From positions 22,958,077-23,022,076 of the forward strand of contig CM043946.1 of assembly GCA_014529385.2 (NCBI GenBank): DNA of 64,000 nucleotides, written 5' to 3'. Positions 38,501 to 52,000 of the stretch are shown in pieces (position 1 is the first letter of the stretch; every line of letters begins with the position of its first letter). This DNA is from Adiantum capillus-veneris. Taxonomy: Eukaryota > Streptophyta > Polypodiopsida > Polypodiales > Pteridaceae. The notes beneath the pieces were generated by a model. The model saw only the letters and a list, made by a program, of their open reading frames with translations. It did not search any database and was not told where the DNA came from. Position numbers and translations under genes: made by a program.

Positions 38501-41500
38501 GTGATAAAAGCAGTTTTAGCTTGGTCCTCTAATGCAATTGTGATTTGATTGTAACCAGAGTACCCATCTAAAAATCTATAAGCTTCCTTGCCCTCAACTC
38601 TTTCAAGCACATGTTTTGAATATGGCAAGGGATAATGATCTCTCCTAGTGGCTGCATTAACTTTCTTGAGGTCCACGCACACTCTTAGTTTCCCATTCTT
38701 TTTTGACACAATGACTATTGGAGAAACCCATTCTGAGTGCTCAATAGGGTATATGAATCCACATTGGATAAGTTTTTCAATCTCCTCTTGTACAATTTTG
38801 GCGTACTTAGGATTCATTGGATAGGGTCGTTGCTGGACGGGTTTAGCAGTGTTGATCATGGGAATTGTATGTTGCACATAGAAGGTGGAACGCCCTTCAT
38901 GTCATGATATGTCCAAGCAAAGATATCCTTGTATTCCTTGAGGAGCTCCTTAAGTACAGCCTTTTCAGTTTCGGTAAGGTCTTGAGCAATAATGACTGGT
39001 TTAGACTCCTCACCTGGTTCTGCTAATTCTATCTCTTTAACTACCGATGGACCATCATAGACTCCACTGCTTCCATTGGTAGGTATTCGTTGGGCTTTGG
39101 CATACACAACCTTTCGCTCCCCCGTGGTATAAGATTTAATATGTTCAGGAGCCGTATGTAAGTCAGCAGGCTCTTGTCCTGACGGAGACCTTTCTTTTAG
39201 TTCTGCCTCCTTTTGTTGTTGTGCTAACTCTCGGTTTTGACGTCTTCTTATAGTTCGACTCAATTTCGGCTCTGTAACCTCCAATTGAGCGAGGTCAATG
39301 GGTCGCGGGCTGCACCACATGACACTCTGGAGATGTTCACCCTAATTGTCTACTAGCTTTCGATGAGCATTACATGCCCCTAGATAGCTAAGCCATTCTG
39401 TAGTAGATCTTTCCTTGTTTATCCTAGCTCTCACATTTGCTCGATATCGTCGTCTCTTATATGACCTTTGTTTCTTGTTAAGGTTTTGATTTTGGTAAAT
39501 GTTTGAACTCGACTCGCTTGATAGGTCTTCGCTTGTATCTTCTTCACTCTCATATAAATTACCATAGATGGTCGTACTAGACCTTGAGTGTTCAGTTTCT
39601 ATACTTGGCTCACTCGATGTTTCCTCAGGTTCTGAATCCATTTCTCCCTGAGATTCCGTTTCTGATGTGTATTGGCCTGAAGCCTTTGAGGAATCATCGG
39701 TTTCACTCTCAGGTAGGTGTGCCTCTTTCTTATCATCGGATGTTACATGCGCTACACCTAACATGTTTACTGGTGCAATGTGTGGTATCTCTTTCCCATC
39801 TGGTGTTACCCAGGTTGTTCCTCTAGCTCTCCATGTATCTATAGTTGCCGCTAGGTGTACCCAATCGACATTGTCTGACTCAGCCATTCCGGGTAGGATA
39901 TCCATATAAGGAGAGTTCTTCCCAATATCCGTGTCTTCGTTACACGTGTAACAATACTGTAATGGAGCTGAGTGAATTGTTGTGTCTGATCGATTATCAA
40001 TGATGAATTTATTTCCTAGAGGATGCGTTCGACCACTTAAAAGATCAACTCGAATGACAGAGTCTTAGAACTGTAAGTAGACGTGGTTTTTCGACCAGTC
40101 ATGCACCATTTTTGCTTCCCTCATGAATGGACGCCCTAAGATCATCTCAAATGACATAGGATGCTTGGAAAAATCCATAACAATGAAAGTTTGCCTTACC
40201 TTGTGTCCCAAGACCTTGATTCTGAGATCCTTTAGCATTCCAATAGGCGTAACAATAGATCCATTAGCCATTTTTACCACTACGCTTGTGGCTTCAAGGT
40301 GAGGTCGCCCCATAGACTCCCAACAACTCTTTGTCACCATGCTGACTCCCGCACCACCGTCAAGGACCCCCTTTACAGTTAATCCTTTAGTAGTGATTGG
40401 TAGAGTAGCATTAGATTTATCACCTTCAAAGTATTGCCCCAACTTGTTAACGGGTACTTCAATTACAGATTCATGTCCCGCTAGGTCAGATGGTGTTGCT
40501 AAATGTTCTTCATCATTCATTACTGAGTGAGGTTTGTTCATATGTGCAAACTGTGGTAATCCGGCCTGTAATTCTCCATTGAGGAAGGCTCGAAGTGCTG
40601 AGACTAGCTCGGGGTCTTTATATAGTTTGGACATGATGGTGGTTCTAACTTCTGAAGACATGAAATCCATCAATTTGGCAACATTTAATGGCATCTTGTG
40701 GGACGTAGGACCCTGACAAGAGAATGGTGAAGATGGAATCTCCACTTCCTCAAGGGGGTCGGGCATTCCCTCACCAAACATTCTCTCTAGTAGGAAAGGC
40801 GTGTGTCCACTTTCAGATGTCCTACCCTCACTCTCTTCCCGAATGATACTGGGTATAGTTAACGGCCTGTAGTTCTTGTGAGGTGGAAGCATTAGTGCTC
40901 CTCATTGTTTGCCCCTTCGTGACTGCTACCTTGGGAGCACTCGGTTGCTCAGCTGGCATGATTGTTGTCATAGGAGCCTTTGCTTTCAGGGCTCGACTTT
41001 GTTCTAGCTTTCGTAGGTTCTCAATTTCCCTCTCCCTTGTTGCTTGCATATAGCGTTCGATCTCTTGCACTTCGGCAAGACTCCTACCATCGGGTAGTAA
41101 AATCTCAGAGGGGGATAGTCCTAAAGGATCAGGAGGTGCAGTGGATGGAACATTCACATGCACACTCTCAAGAAGCATAGGGTCTATTTTAGGCATGAAG
41201 GACGAATTTACTTCCCCACTGCCTTTATTTATTTCATTAACTGCATGTTCGGAGCGAGTAGCTCTACTAAGGGTCTCTTTTAAGCGGCTAACCACGTTGG
41301 ACCCGGGCCGTGGGCCCATGGCATGCATGTCTTGACTTGAACTATCAGGGTTTGGTGTAGGATACCCCTCCAAGACTTCGTAGTCAGAGGAAGAATCACT
41401 AGACGCGATATGAGGATCTTGGGTCGCGCTACCTTGAGTCCCGGCCGAAGGTCCAGAACCTAGGGTGGAGGAATAATGGGTGCCCGCGTAAATGGAGGCA

Positions 41501-42937
41501 CTACCAATATGCTCGTGCTCTAACACTTGTCCAGAGCGTAGGTTCATATGACTTGGATCCCCTAGAAGTGTCAGTGAGGGTCCGTGAAGGCTGCTCACCT
41601 AGTAATTTTGGGTGTTTTGCAACCTAAGTCTTTTCTTATTTATTTATTTTTTGATTTTTTGGTCTTTTCTTTCTGACCCAGCTATAGAATAGAACGTATG
41701 ATAGCTCAAAACGAGCGTCTCGGTCAGAGGGACATGCCGTGCTTTACAGCCCTCCGTTTGGTCACTTTATACCCTCGGAATCCCTAAAACCGTCAATTTC
41801 TAGTAGGGAACTAGGCCCAAATTAGAAAGTCTAAGGGTGCAAGTGGGAAGAGAAGGGAGGAGAGTGGAGGACTTGCCCTACATGCTCTCATTCCCTCTTG
41901 AGGGGGTAGGGTATATACATGAGAGTGAGTATAGTATATATCATAAGACTGAGGACTGAGGCGTGGGCCTGGGTCTGGGCCTGGGCTTGGGCTTGGGCTT
42001 GGGCTTGGGCTTGGGCTTGGGGAAATGATCCCGATCCCGATCCCGATCAAAATTTTAGTGTAGCCCCCCAATCACTCACACTCAAATATTTTCGGATTTT
42101 TTTTTTTTTGATTTTTGTTTTTTTACAATTTTTTTTGATTTTTTTTTTTTTTGGGCGACGACTGCGCGCGGTTTTGGTGACCCTTTCTTGGCCACACACA
42201 CTGTCACCTACCTAACCTTCCAGTCAACAGGCTCACAGCTCACAGACAGCTCACTACCTTATCTACTTACTAACAGTGCTGCTGACCACTAACTAATCTA
42301 CTAACTAATCTGTTAACTGCTTACTGACATTGAGCTAACTGTCCACCTACTTCCTCTCTCACTACCTTACTGTGCAAAGACTGTGTACAGGCAAACCTTG
42401 ACAGAAAACTGTGTACAGACTGTGTGCAAGCAGAAATTGCTAATTATCTTCCTACTTATTCATTCACTGCAAACAAGCTAACGACTACTAATTGTGCAAA
42501 GACTGTGTGCAAACAGAAAACACAACATTGTGCAGAAATCACAGAACTTGCAGACAACACAGAAATTAACAACTTGCAGAAAAACAACTCATTCCTCTTC
42601 CTCTTCCTCTTCTTTCCTACTACAAACAACTCATAGGAGAAGCACAAAGTGCCTCTTGGGCTTAGTGCATGGCGATTCCCCGGCAGCGGCGCCAAAAATG
42701 TGCGCTCCTTGCCGCACTGTCGAAGCAAGGGACTTGCCGTTACACCGTGTGCGAGCCATAGACGGCTCCAAGCACACAACTAGCTTAACTAGTAAGCTCA
42801 AAAGAGGGCAATGGTGTGTCACTCACCGCTCTATGCTCCTACCGTGGAGGATTCCTCGCCGCAAAGAAGAAGGAGACGCCGTTACGTCGCGCTCAACCGC
42901 TTCACCGCCGTCGTGCCGCCGCAATGCTCGATCGCAC

Positions 42938-43019
<82 letters not shown>

Positions 43020-46000
43020 ACACACAAGGAGGTGAAGAAGAAGAAGATGGAGATGGAGATGGAGCAAGAGCACTCTTCTATTGCACAAATGAGAGAATGA
43101 GTGAATTTTAGGTTTAGTTGGCTTTTATATGAGCTCACCCCATTCACACTTGGGCGCCCATGCTTAGCCAACTAATCCCTTGAATGTCCCAGTTAGAGTG
43201 CGCCTCTCATCGGCGATCACTCTTACCCTTTTCCTATTGGTCCGACAAGCCCGGTACCTGACTCTACCAAATACATAATACACGTCCATCGTAGGTGATG
43301 GGGTGTCCGTGAGCCGTGAGGGTTAACAAGGAGGGTTTTACAACCTCTCGGTGTCGTATCTCTTCTCTCTCCTTCTCTCAGTCTCATTCATTTGCACGCA
43401 CAACATCCACTCACTTTGTTCGTGACCACAGCACTCTACAAGACGGAAAGCTCTCTCTTTCCCTAAAGAACTAAAAGGAACCTTGAGCAATAAAGATCAC
43501 TAATCTTGAGAAAATACAACATTCATTCCGCTGGTGTCTTGATGTCACAAACTGGTGACATGGCATGCCCGGACACATGGGCAGCAGGGTACAATCCTGT
43601 AAAATGCGATGGCAGTGACATGTGGCAGCTGTACGGCAGGCCTGTTTTTTTTCGCCGCAAATCCCGCTAACATGCTGATGTGGCAGACGTACGGATTTCC
43701 GCTTTTTACGTTGATGCTGTATGAAAATCTGCTTTTGTGGTGCTGAAATCCTACGCTGGCTGATTTGAGAAGCTTTTGGACTTATTGCTTTATTTTAAGA
43801 AGCTTTTGAGTTGAGAAGCTTTTGGGGCTCTGCTTTTGGGCATCCCTTGTAACCTATAAATAAGTGGGTAGGGCCCTCACTTCTCAGAGCATCTGGATGT
43901 AGAGTCTGAGAGTGAGAACCTTCCCACTCTCTTGTACTTTGAACACAAATTAATACAAAAAGAAATACCAAAAGGGGCGCCAGTGTTTGGGGCCAATATC
44001 CCTAGGCACGGAACTCCGTCGGGCCGTGTCGAATCAAGTTTGAATTGTGAATTGTTTTGAAGTGAATCTTTGCTGTGTCGCGGTAGAATCTTGACTTGGA
44101 GTGTCCAAGTTTGTTACAGTGGGCCAATTTCTCTTCTATCGGGAAATCCGATCCTTTTCTCGCGACACTTATAGATTCCAATAAAGAACAGTCGACTTCC
44201 TCTGCATCTAGGGACGCGGGAAGAGATCACGAAGAAGATTCGCATGAAGACCACCTCGCTCTACTCAGGTAGAAATTGAAGAGATGTAACGTTGACAATT
44301 GGTTGACGACGCGAAAAAGATGGTGATCGACATTATGAAGGATCCGAAATTTGCAAAATTTTTTGACTTAGACATCCTTCGAAGAAGTGCACACCCAGTG
44401 CCAAAAGGCCACAGAGCCACCCATCAAACCGGCACTCAAGAAACCTCCTGCTCCGAGGATGATTACAGAACAAGAATTGGAAGAGGTGGTTGATGCACGG
44501 ATTAGTCAGCTTTTTGACACGAACAACAAAGCCAAAAAGCACGACAAAAAGCAGAAGAAAGGAACTGACTTCCCGGGTTATTTGGGTTGTCAATCTACTT
44601 TTGCCTCGGCAAGAAAGCAAAAGAAGCGTGTGCGATTTGAAGGAGTATCAAGTTCTTCTTTTTCTTCTTTTGATAGTTCTTCTAGCTCTTCTGACTCGAG
44701 CAAAGAAGACAGGAAAGGGAAAAAGAGAAGCAAAAAGCAAAGCTTTGGAAAGGGCAACAGTTAAATGGCTGAAATTCAAAAGGCTTTTTATGTCTTCTTG
44801 GCTGACTCGGAAGTACGAACGAGATATACGAATTGCTTGGAATCATCTTCGGATGACCAAGAGAGATTCTCTGGATGCATATTGCGAGAGATTTTGGAGC
44901 AGCTCTTTTCTACCAACCTCTTCATTTAAGAAGATCTCGTTTAAAGAACAGATTGAGCGGTTTTTGCTGTGGACTTCCTACAAAGATCCGAGATCACTGC
45001 TAAGAATAAAAGTCAGGTTCTATTCAAGAATTGATGGGTCATGCGAAACGGGGTTTTGCCATACATTCAGGTAATCTGACTTACCTTACAAATGAGATCA
45101 TGACTCAGAGAACCGAACAGACTTCTAATGAAAGTAGAAAGAAGAAGAGCCCCCAAGAAAAGAAAGATAAGGATTCACGACCCCGGCTCACTCTTCGGGA
45201 GAGGGTCAACTACATCAAAGAGGGAAAGTGTTTTGGATGCGGGGAACATGGGCACATCTTTGCGAAGTGCCCTAAAAAGGCACAACAAGAACAGAATGAG
45301 GAAAGGCCAGAGAGTTTGCAAGCAGCTGAGGAACGTGGACGAAAAGGCAAGATGAAAGCAAGACTGGTTCCAGATTGCATGGGTACTGACCCAAGCACGA
45401 TTGATGAAAGTACAGAACTTTGGCAAGCTTGGGGCAAAGTGAAAGATCAAGAAGCCCTGATTTTCTTTGATGGAGGAGCCAAGGCCAACTTCATTTCACC
45501 TGAATTGGCGGCGCGGCTCGAGATTATATCTGATCGGATGGGACCACAAGCAGAGGCAGTTCTTGCGGCACCTGGCAGGGACGTGGCCATTACACTTGTC
45601 ATTGGCAAACTTCGATTGCATTGTCAGGGGTATTTGGAGCACGAGGACTTCTACGTAATGCCCTTGTAAGGTTGTGCTGTCCTCCTAGGAGTCCCTTGGT
45701 ACCATAAGAACAACGCCGTGGTTGATTATCGGGCAAAGAAAGCGACATTGACTACTGAAAAGGGCCGAAACATTGTACTTGATGTGAGAAGTTAGGGGGA
45801 GTCTGTCCCTATTGTATCGGCTTGGGCCGTTTCGAATTGATGAAATCCAATCTGTTTGTTTACTCGATCTTTTTAAAAGAGTTGAATGATGAACATAGGA
45901 AAATAATATTGATAAAGAACGCCAAGATTTTCTCCACGCTCATGGTGATTGCTTTTCTGAAGGCCTGCCGGGCAAATTGCCACCAGCTCGTTCTGAGGAT

Positions 46001-49000
46001 CATATCATTGATCTGATACCTGGAAGCACACCACCGAACCGGCCTCCTTACCGCGTGAGCCGAGCCTAGAATGAAGAGATTATGAACCAAGTGAAAGACC
46101 TCTTGGAAAAGGGTCTTATCCAGCCGAGTACTTCACCTTACTGCTCTCCGGTGTTATTGGTTTTGAAGAAAAACGGATCTTGGAGAATGTGCATTGATTA
46201 TAGAGCTCTCAACAAAATCACCATCAAGAACAGATTTCCGATTCCCAGGATCGATGATATTCTTAACCGACTACAGGGATCCTCTTGTTTCAGTAGGATC
46301 GATTTGAAGAGCGGATATCATCATATCCGAATCGTGCCGAGAGATGTCTACAAGACATCTTTTTGGACAACCTTTGGTTTATTTGAGTTTTTGGTGATGC
46401 CTTTTGGCCTTACCAATGCTCCAGCGACTTTTAACCGAATGATGGACGGGATTTTCAGAGAGTACGGATCTTTTGTTGACACTTTCTTTGATGACATTAT
46501 TGTCTTCTCCAAGGATGAGGCAGAACATAGAGAACATCTGCTACAGGTCTTTCAGGCATTGCGGGATCACAAATTGGTGATCAATGCAAAGAAGAGTGAA
46601 TTTTTCCTATCAGAAATACACTTTTTGGGACACATCATCTCAGTAGCAAGAGTGCAAATGGACCCTTCCAAGATTGAGACTATACGTGATTGAAGAATGT
46701 CCATGAAGTTAGAAGCTTCTTGGGCTTATGTTCTTAGTACCGGTGGTTCATTAGAAAATTTGCAGAGATTGCTTCCTCTTTGCATATCTTGACATAGGAA
46801 GGAGTCCCTTTCTCGTGGGGACCCACAGAGGTGACTGCCTTTCAGACATTGAAAGAGAAACTGACTACAGGACTAGTTTTGACTTTGCCGGATTTGTAGA
46901 AGTCATTTGAAGTATATTGTGATGCTTGTGGTTGTAGTCTGGGTGCGGTCTTAATGCAAGAAGGCCATGTCATTGCCTATGAGAGCCGATTGTTTTCAAG
47001 GCCGGAATTGAGAGCACAGCTATATGAGAAAGAGCTTTTGGCGGTTATCCATGCTCTTACTCAGTGGCGACATTACCTACTCGGAGCCGATTTTATGGTC
47101 TTCACAGATCACCAGAGTTTACGCTACTTCTTGTCACAAAAGTAGCTATCGGAAAAGCAGATGCGGTGGGCGAACATCTTGTCACAGTTTCACTTCCAGA
47201 CTGTCCATGTGCAGGGACAGAAGAACCTGGTGGCAGATGCTTTGTCCCGGAAGCCGTTAGTCTTGGCTATTTCCGGGATATCATAGAAGCTTCGAGGATA
47301 TGGTTGATCAGTATGTCACAAATCGAGATTTTGCAGATGTATTCGGTCGAATACAGAATGGGGAGGTAGTAGCGGGATATTCCATTCGGGATGGCTACTT
47401 GATGAAGAAAACGATGTTGTGCGTTACACAACCGTTGAGGGAAAAGGTTCTAACCGAATGCCACTGTCCACCATTTACGGGTCACCGCCGCATTGATACC
47501 ACCTTGAAAGGTGTGGAGAGATACTTCTTTTGACCGAGACTCAAGAAGGATGTGGACGATTTTGTACGCAGTTGCTTGGTATGCTAGGAGGTCAAGTTTG
47601 ACAGGCATAAAGCACAGGGATTATTACAGCCTTTACCCATTCCCACCGTCCCCTGGGAAAGTATTGCTATGGGTTTCATTTTTGATCTCCCGAAGACACA
47701 GAGCGGGCACGATGGTATCTGGACCGTTATTGACAAATTTAGCAAGCAAGCTCATTTCATTCCAATGAAGAAAACCGTCAAGCCAGATCACTTAGCGAGA
47801 CTGTTCATTGCTCATATATTCAGATTACAAGGCATGCTTGAGACCATAGTCTCTGACAGAGATCCGCGATTCACGAGTTTGTTTTGGAAGGCTATTTGGG
47901 AGAACATTGGCACGCGGTTGCAGTTCTTGTCATCTTTTGACCCGCATACAAATGGGCAATCTGAGATTGCAAATTCAGTCGTACTGGATTTATTGAAGTC
48001 TTACATCTCGGATCAGAAGACTCAATGGGAAAGGTTTTTACCTTTGGTGGAATTTGCCTACAATAACACGATTCACTCTTCGACGGGGAAGGCGCCATTT
48101 GAGATTATTGAAGGTGCTCCGAAGGTTCCACCCTTCTTAAGCTAGAAAGATAAGATTTTTGAAGCCGACCAGTACACGAGAGACTTGGCAGGGAAGGTGC
48201 CATTTGAGATTATTGAAGGTGCTCCGAAGGTTCCACCCTTCTTAAGCTAGAAAGATAAGATTTTTGAAGCCGACCAGTACATGAGGGACTTGGACACTGC
48301 TTTTGCCAAGGTCTGGGAGGCTTTAGAGAAATCTCAGGCTAGACACAAAAAGGCAGCAGATCGACACCGTCACGATTTGAAATTAAAGGAAGACAATTGG
48401 GTGCTCTTACGTTTTGAGAAGGCACGCCTAAAAAAGAAAAAGGGAAAGGAGCAGCTTTTTCCAAAGCTTAGCATGAGATACTATGGACCTTTCCAGATAA
48501 AAGAAAAGATAAAATGATGTCTCCTTTAGACTGAAGCTGCCCGATACTTGGAGAGTTCACAATGCTTTTCATGTGAGTCTCTTGAAGTCTTTTAAAGGCG
48601 ATGTGCCCGATGGGGAGCCAGATGAGCAACCCGAAGTGGAGGAAAGGGAGGAGATACTCGTTTCAGAACAGATACTGGCACATAAAGATAGAAAGATAAA
48701 AGGTAAAGTGATAAGGCGGTTATTGGTTAAATTCAAGAACTATCCCGCATTGGATGCGAAGTGGATGGAGGAGGAGGATCCTGACAGATACTCCTTAGAT
48801 TGTGAACCTTTACCTTGAAGCATTCGGTTTAGCATAGTCTACTCCGATAGGACCCCGATTTTAGCATGGGCGAATCTAGTGCAGCGGGTATGCACAAGAG
48901 GGGAGTCACTCCACTTCTTTGTGGACAGATTGTCCCGAAACTTTGATTTGATATAGAGTCACTGATGTCCCTTTGGGTTTCAGGGATACTGTTGAGCTGA

Positions 49001-52000
49001 CAGCATTCTGCTGTATGACTTTATGAATTGGAATTCCCGATAATGAACATGATACTGATTGATTTGTACTTGACTTGTTTGAGTGCAGGAACTGATAGAC
49101 GAAATGATTGCAGCATTTCGGTCTGATAAATCTCTAAAGACATGATTGCAATAAGGATTAGTTGATCGGGCATTTGTGAGGTCCCGACTGGATCTAGAGC
49201 GATTGCTAAATATGTTGCTGATAATCATGGTCTGAGATTTGGAATGAATTTTTGAATGTGATTTGTCATGTGATGTCCTGTGATGTGACTGTCGATTGGT
49301 ATATGTGCTAGATGTGTTGTTCCTAGTGCGTCGGTACTAACAGTCAGTGTCTGCTAAGACAGTTTATGGCCTCTCTCTGTTTTACAGGCGTAATCGAGGG
49401 CGATTACAATGCGTTCAAGAGGGGGGTATGTCACAAACTGGTGACGTGGCATGCCCGAACACATAGGCAACAAGGTACAATCCCGTAAAATGCGGTGGCA
49501 GTGACACATGGCAGCTATACGGCAGGCCCAAATTTTCCGCCGCAAATACCGTTGACATGCGGATGTGTTAGGCGTATGGATTTTTGCTTTTTACGTTGAT
49601 GTTGTACGGAAATATGCTTTTGCGCTGCTGAAGTCCTACGTTGGTTGATTTGAGAAGCTTTTGAGTTGAGAAGCTTTTGGGGCTCTGTTTTTGGGCATCC
49701 CTTGTAACCTCTAAATAAGTGGGCAGGGCCCTCACTTCTCAGAGCATCTGGACGCAGAGTCTGAGAGAGAACCCTCCCCCTCTCTTGTACTTTGAACAGA
49801 GATTAATACAAAAAGAAATACCGAAAGGGGAGCCAGTCTTTGGGGCCAATATCTCTAGGCACGGAACTCCGCCGGGCCGTGTCGAATCAAGTGTGAATTG
49901 TGAATTGTTTTGAAGTGAATCTCTGCTGTGTCGCGGTAGAATCTTGACTTGGAGTGTCCAAGTTTGTTACACCTGCCCCTAACTATGTGAGCCGAGGCAT
50001 TAACCTCACCACTTGCCTTTCGTTTAATTTCCTCATTGAGGATAGAATCCCTTACTCCATGGAAGATAAGATTTGGGTTATTAAACAATGAGACCATTGG
50101 GGCCTCCCAAGAATCAAGCAAGGTCATAAGCAAAAAGATGTATCTTCAAAAGCGGGAAACCAGAGTCTTGCAACTGGTAAAGAATACCTGTAGAAGCACC
50201 AATGTGCTTAGTTGTAGACTTTGTAGTATCCAATTGCATATGCGTCAATTTACGCATCAAGTGCACCTGGCTCACCGACGTCCTGTTTTCATAAGTGGCC
50301 TTGAGCTTTTCCCACACAGCATACGCAATGTCAAGACCCTCAAGGTCTACCAAAATTTTATCTGAAATAGCCTTTTTTACATACGTAATAGCCTTCTTGT
50401 TTAGATTGAGCCGCGCCTCATCTGTCATGGCTACAGGTTTTGCATCTTGCGGTGCACCATCGCAATCTTTTAAGAAAAGAATGCCCCACATTCTCTCTTT
50501 CCACAAGTCAAATCCAGTGCCTTCGAATCTCTTGATTTCGAAGAGATTCTTCACGTCCAAAGAGGAGGAGACCATATTATCACTTTTGTGCACAAAAACT
50601 GGAAATTGAATTTTTGAAAAAAATTTAAAAACTAGTAATTTTCTGAAATTTCATGATTTTGGCAAAGTTTTTGCAAAAACAAGTGTGACAAAGGTCCAAC
50701 ACTTCTAGAAGCTCCCCTTCGAATTTCGTATAAATCTTGAAAATTTTTCAAAAATTTATTAATTTTTGAAAATTTTTGATGAAAGTTACAGCATGCTGAA
50801 TTTTTGAATTTCTCGCCCAAAAATTTGGGGATTTTCACAATTTCTAGGTGCAAACCACAAATTGATACATGGGGCATCTATGTGCATCAAAACGCCCAAT
50901 TTTTATTGTTGCAATTGACCTGCAAATGCTGAAATTTGTCCAGGAATGGACAAAAAACACCTGCCATTCACAAATTCCTAGCAATTTGCTTGCCAGAGAG
51001 ACCTCCTGCGATGAAAACTTCCTAAAATGGGAGAGAGAGCTTCTCGAGGATGTAGGGCTGAAATACTCAGCTTGTTTGCGATGAACGGCTCGCGAGGAAT
51101 TTGCACGAGGCTCTGATACCAGTTGAAAGAGGAGGTTTGCGAACCCTGGTTGGGTGAGTTTTAGCAGCGGAGTGTGTGCGCATATGTGGAGTGCAAAGAG
51201 ACAGAAATAGTTAGCGCTAGTTGCAGAGAAGAGGCTGCTCCTAAGTTTTTGGAAGTCCAATAATCTCAAGGTGATGAGTTTTGGACCATTTTATTAAAAT
51301 GGGCCATTTGACCACTTCAATAATGTGAACATCTTAAAAATAGTCTGAGTAATAAAATGAGGTATAATGCTTGTACAGGCCCAAAATGGTGGGTTAAAAA
51401 TATACAGAAAATATCTCTGTGAGGCTCTCAAGCAGAACTTTGCGGTGGAAATGGTCCAGAGGAGATTGGGAGTGACCTTTGGGCATTTACCCCCAACACC
51501 AACGTGTTAATAAACTCTACTCTTGCTGAGTGGTGTGTTTAGCCAATGATCTACAATCTTGTGGAGCCAATGCAAGAGGGAGAAGCCCAAGGAGCATGTT
51601 CGAGCGCATGATGGCTCCCCCGTGTTACCAGAGACAACTATGCTCATTGGAAATTGATGGTTTCTACGCGAAGTCTTGCTGGACATCGTTGACGGTGCGG
51701 AGACAAGATCCGTGAGGTTCGACAACAATGGGTGGACTCGACTTCAGAAGGATGAGTTTATTCAATCATGTTGGAGCGAGTAATGCTAAGAAGATGCTGG
51801 TTATTTTTTAGGCACTCACGAAGGAGATTTTTCCCGTGGTACAAACTTTGCAAACTGCCGGTGAAATGTGGTCAAAGCATTTCTTTATCTATAACCTTTT
51901 TCATTCTGTTTTGCTTTCGGCTTTAAGGCTTCCTTTTTGGCTTCTTTCCTTCCTAGATATGATTAAAATGGTGAACCAAGAAAAGATCCATGAACTATTA

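Larger units (their letters stand above)
32242..43328 (-). mobile_element. Tat-like Ty3/gypsy element T1 (11.1 kb), TSD AGGAG
   Basis: Nearly complete LTR retrotransposon, coding strand minus, inserted in the 3' LTR of P2 with an exact 5-bp duplication AGGAG (32237-32241 and 43329-43333). The LTRs are 602 and 630 bp; I count about 13 substitutions outside the microsatellites, roughly 2%. Order on the minus strand: 5' LTR, primer site complementary to tRNA-Asp, leader, gag-like/protease, RT, RNase H, integrase, a second retropepsin-like domain, a W-P-K-repeat ORF, a long 3' region, polypurine tract, 3' LTR. The lineage is inferred from the primer site and the RT/integrase style. Confidence 0.9.
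43543..49971 (+). mobile_element. Full-length chromovirus K3 (6.4 kb)
   Basis: Ty3/gypsy element with both LTRs, gag, protease, RT, RNase H, integrase and a chromodomain-like C-terminus, all interrupted by stops. The LTRs differ at roughly 10% of positions in the first 100 bp, mostly transitions, so it is old. The flanking 5-mers do not match (CTTGA left, CCTGC right); its left side joins the truncated P2 LTR and its right side joins Copia gag. Confidence 0.88.

Noticed and set aside
40065-40892. T1 protease regarded as dead because of DGGAG
   Set aside because: K3 also has a D-G-G-A loop and the catalytic Asp is present, so the loop seems to be a family trait, not a lesion.
41963-42021. Telomere-like repeat
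   Set aside because: The unit is GGGCTT, not the plant telomere unit TTTAGGG, and it lies inside the leader of T1.
21502-51121. tRNA gene fragments at TGGTATCAGAGC sites
   Set aside because: Each is a 12-base primer-binding site next to an LTR; no cloverleaf sequence surrounds it.
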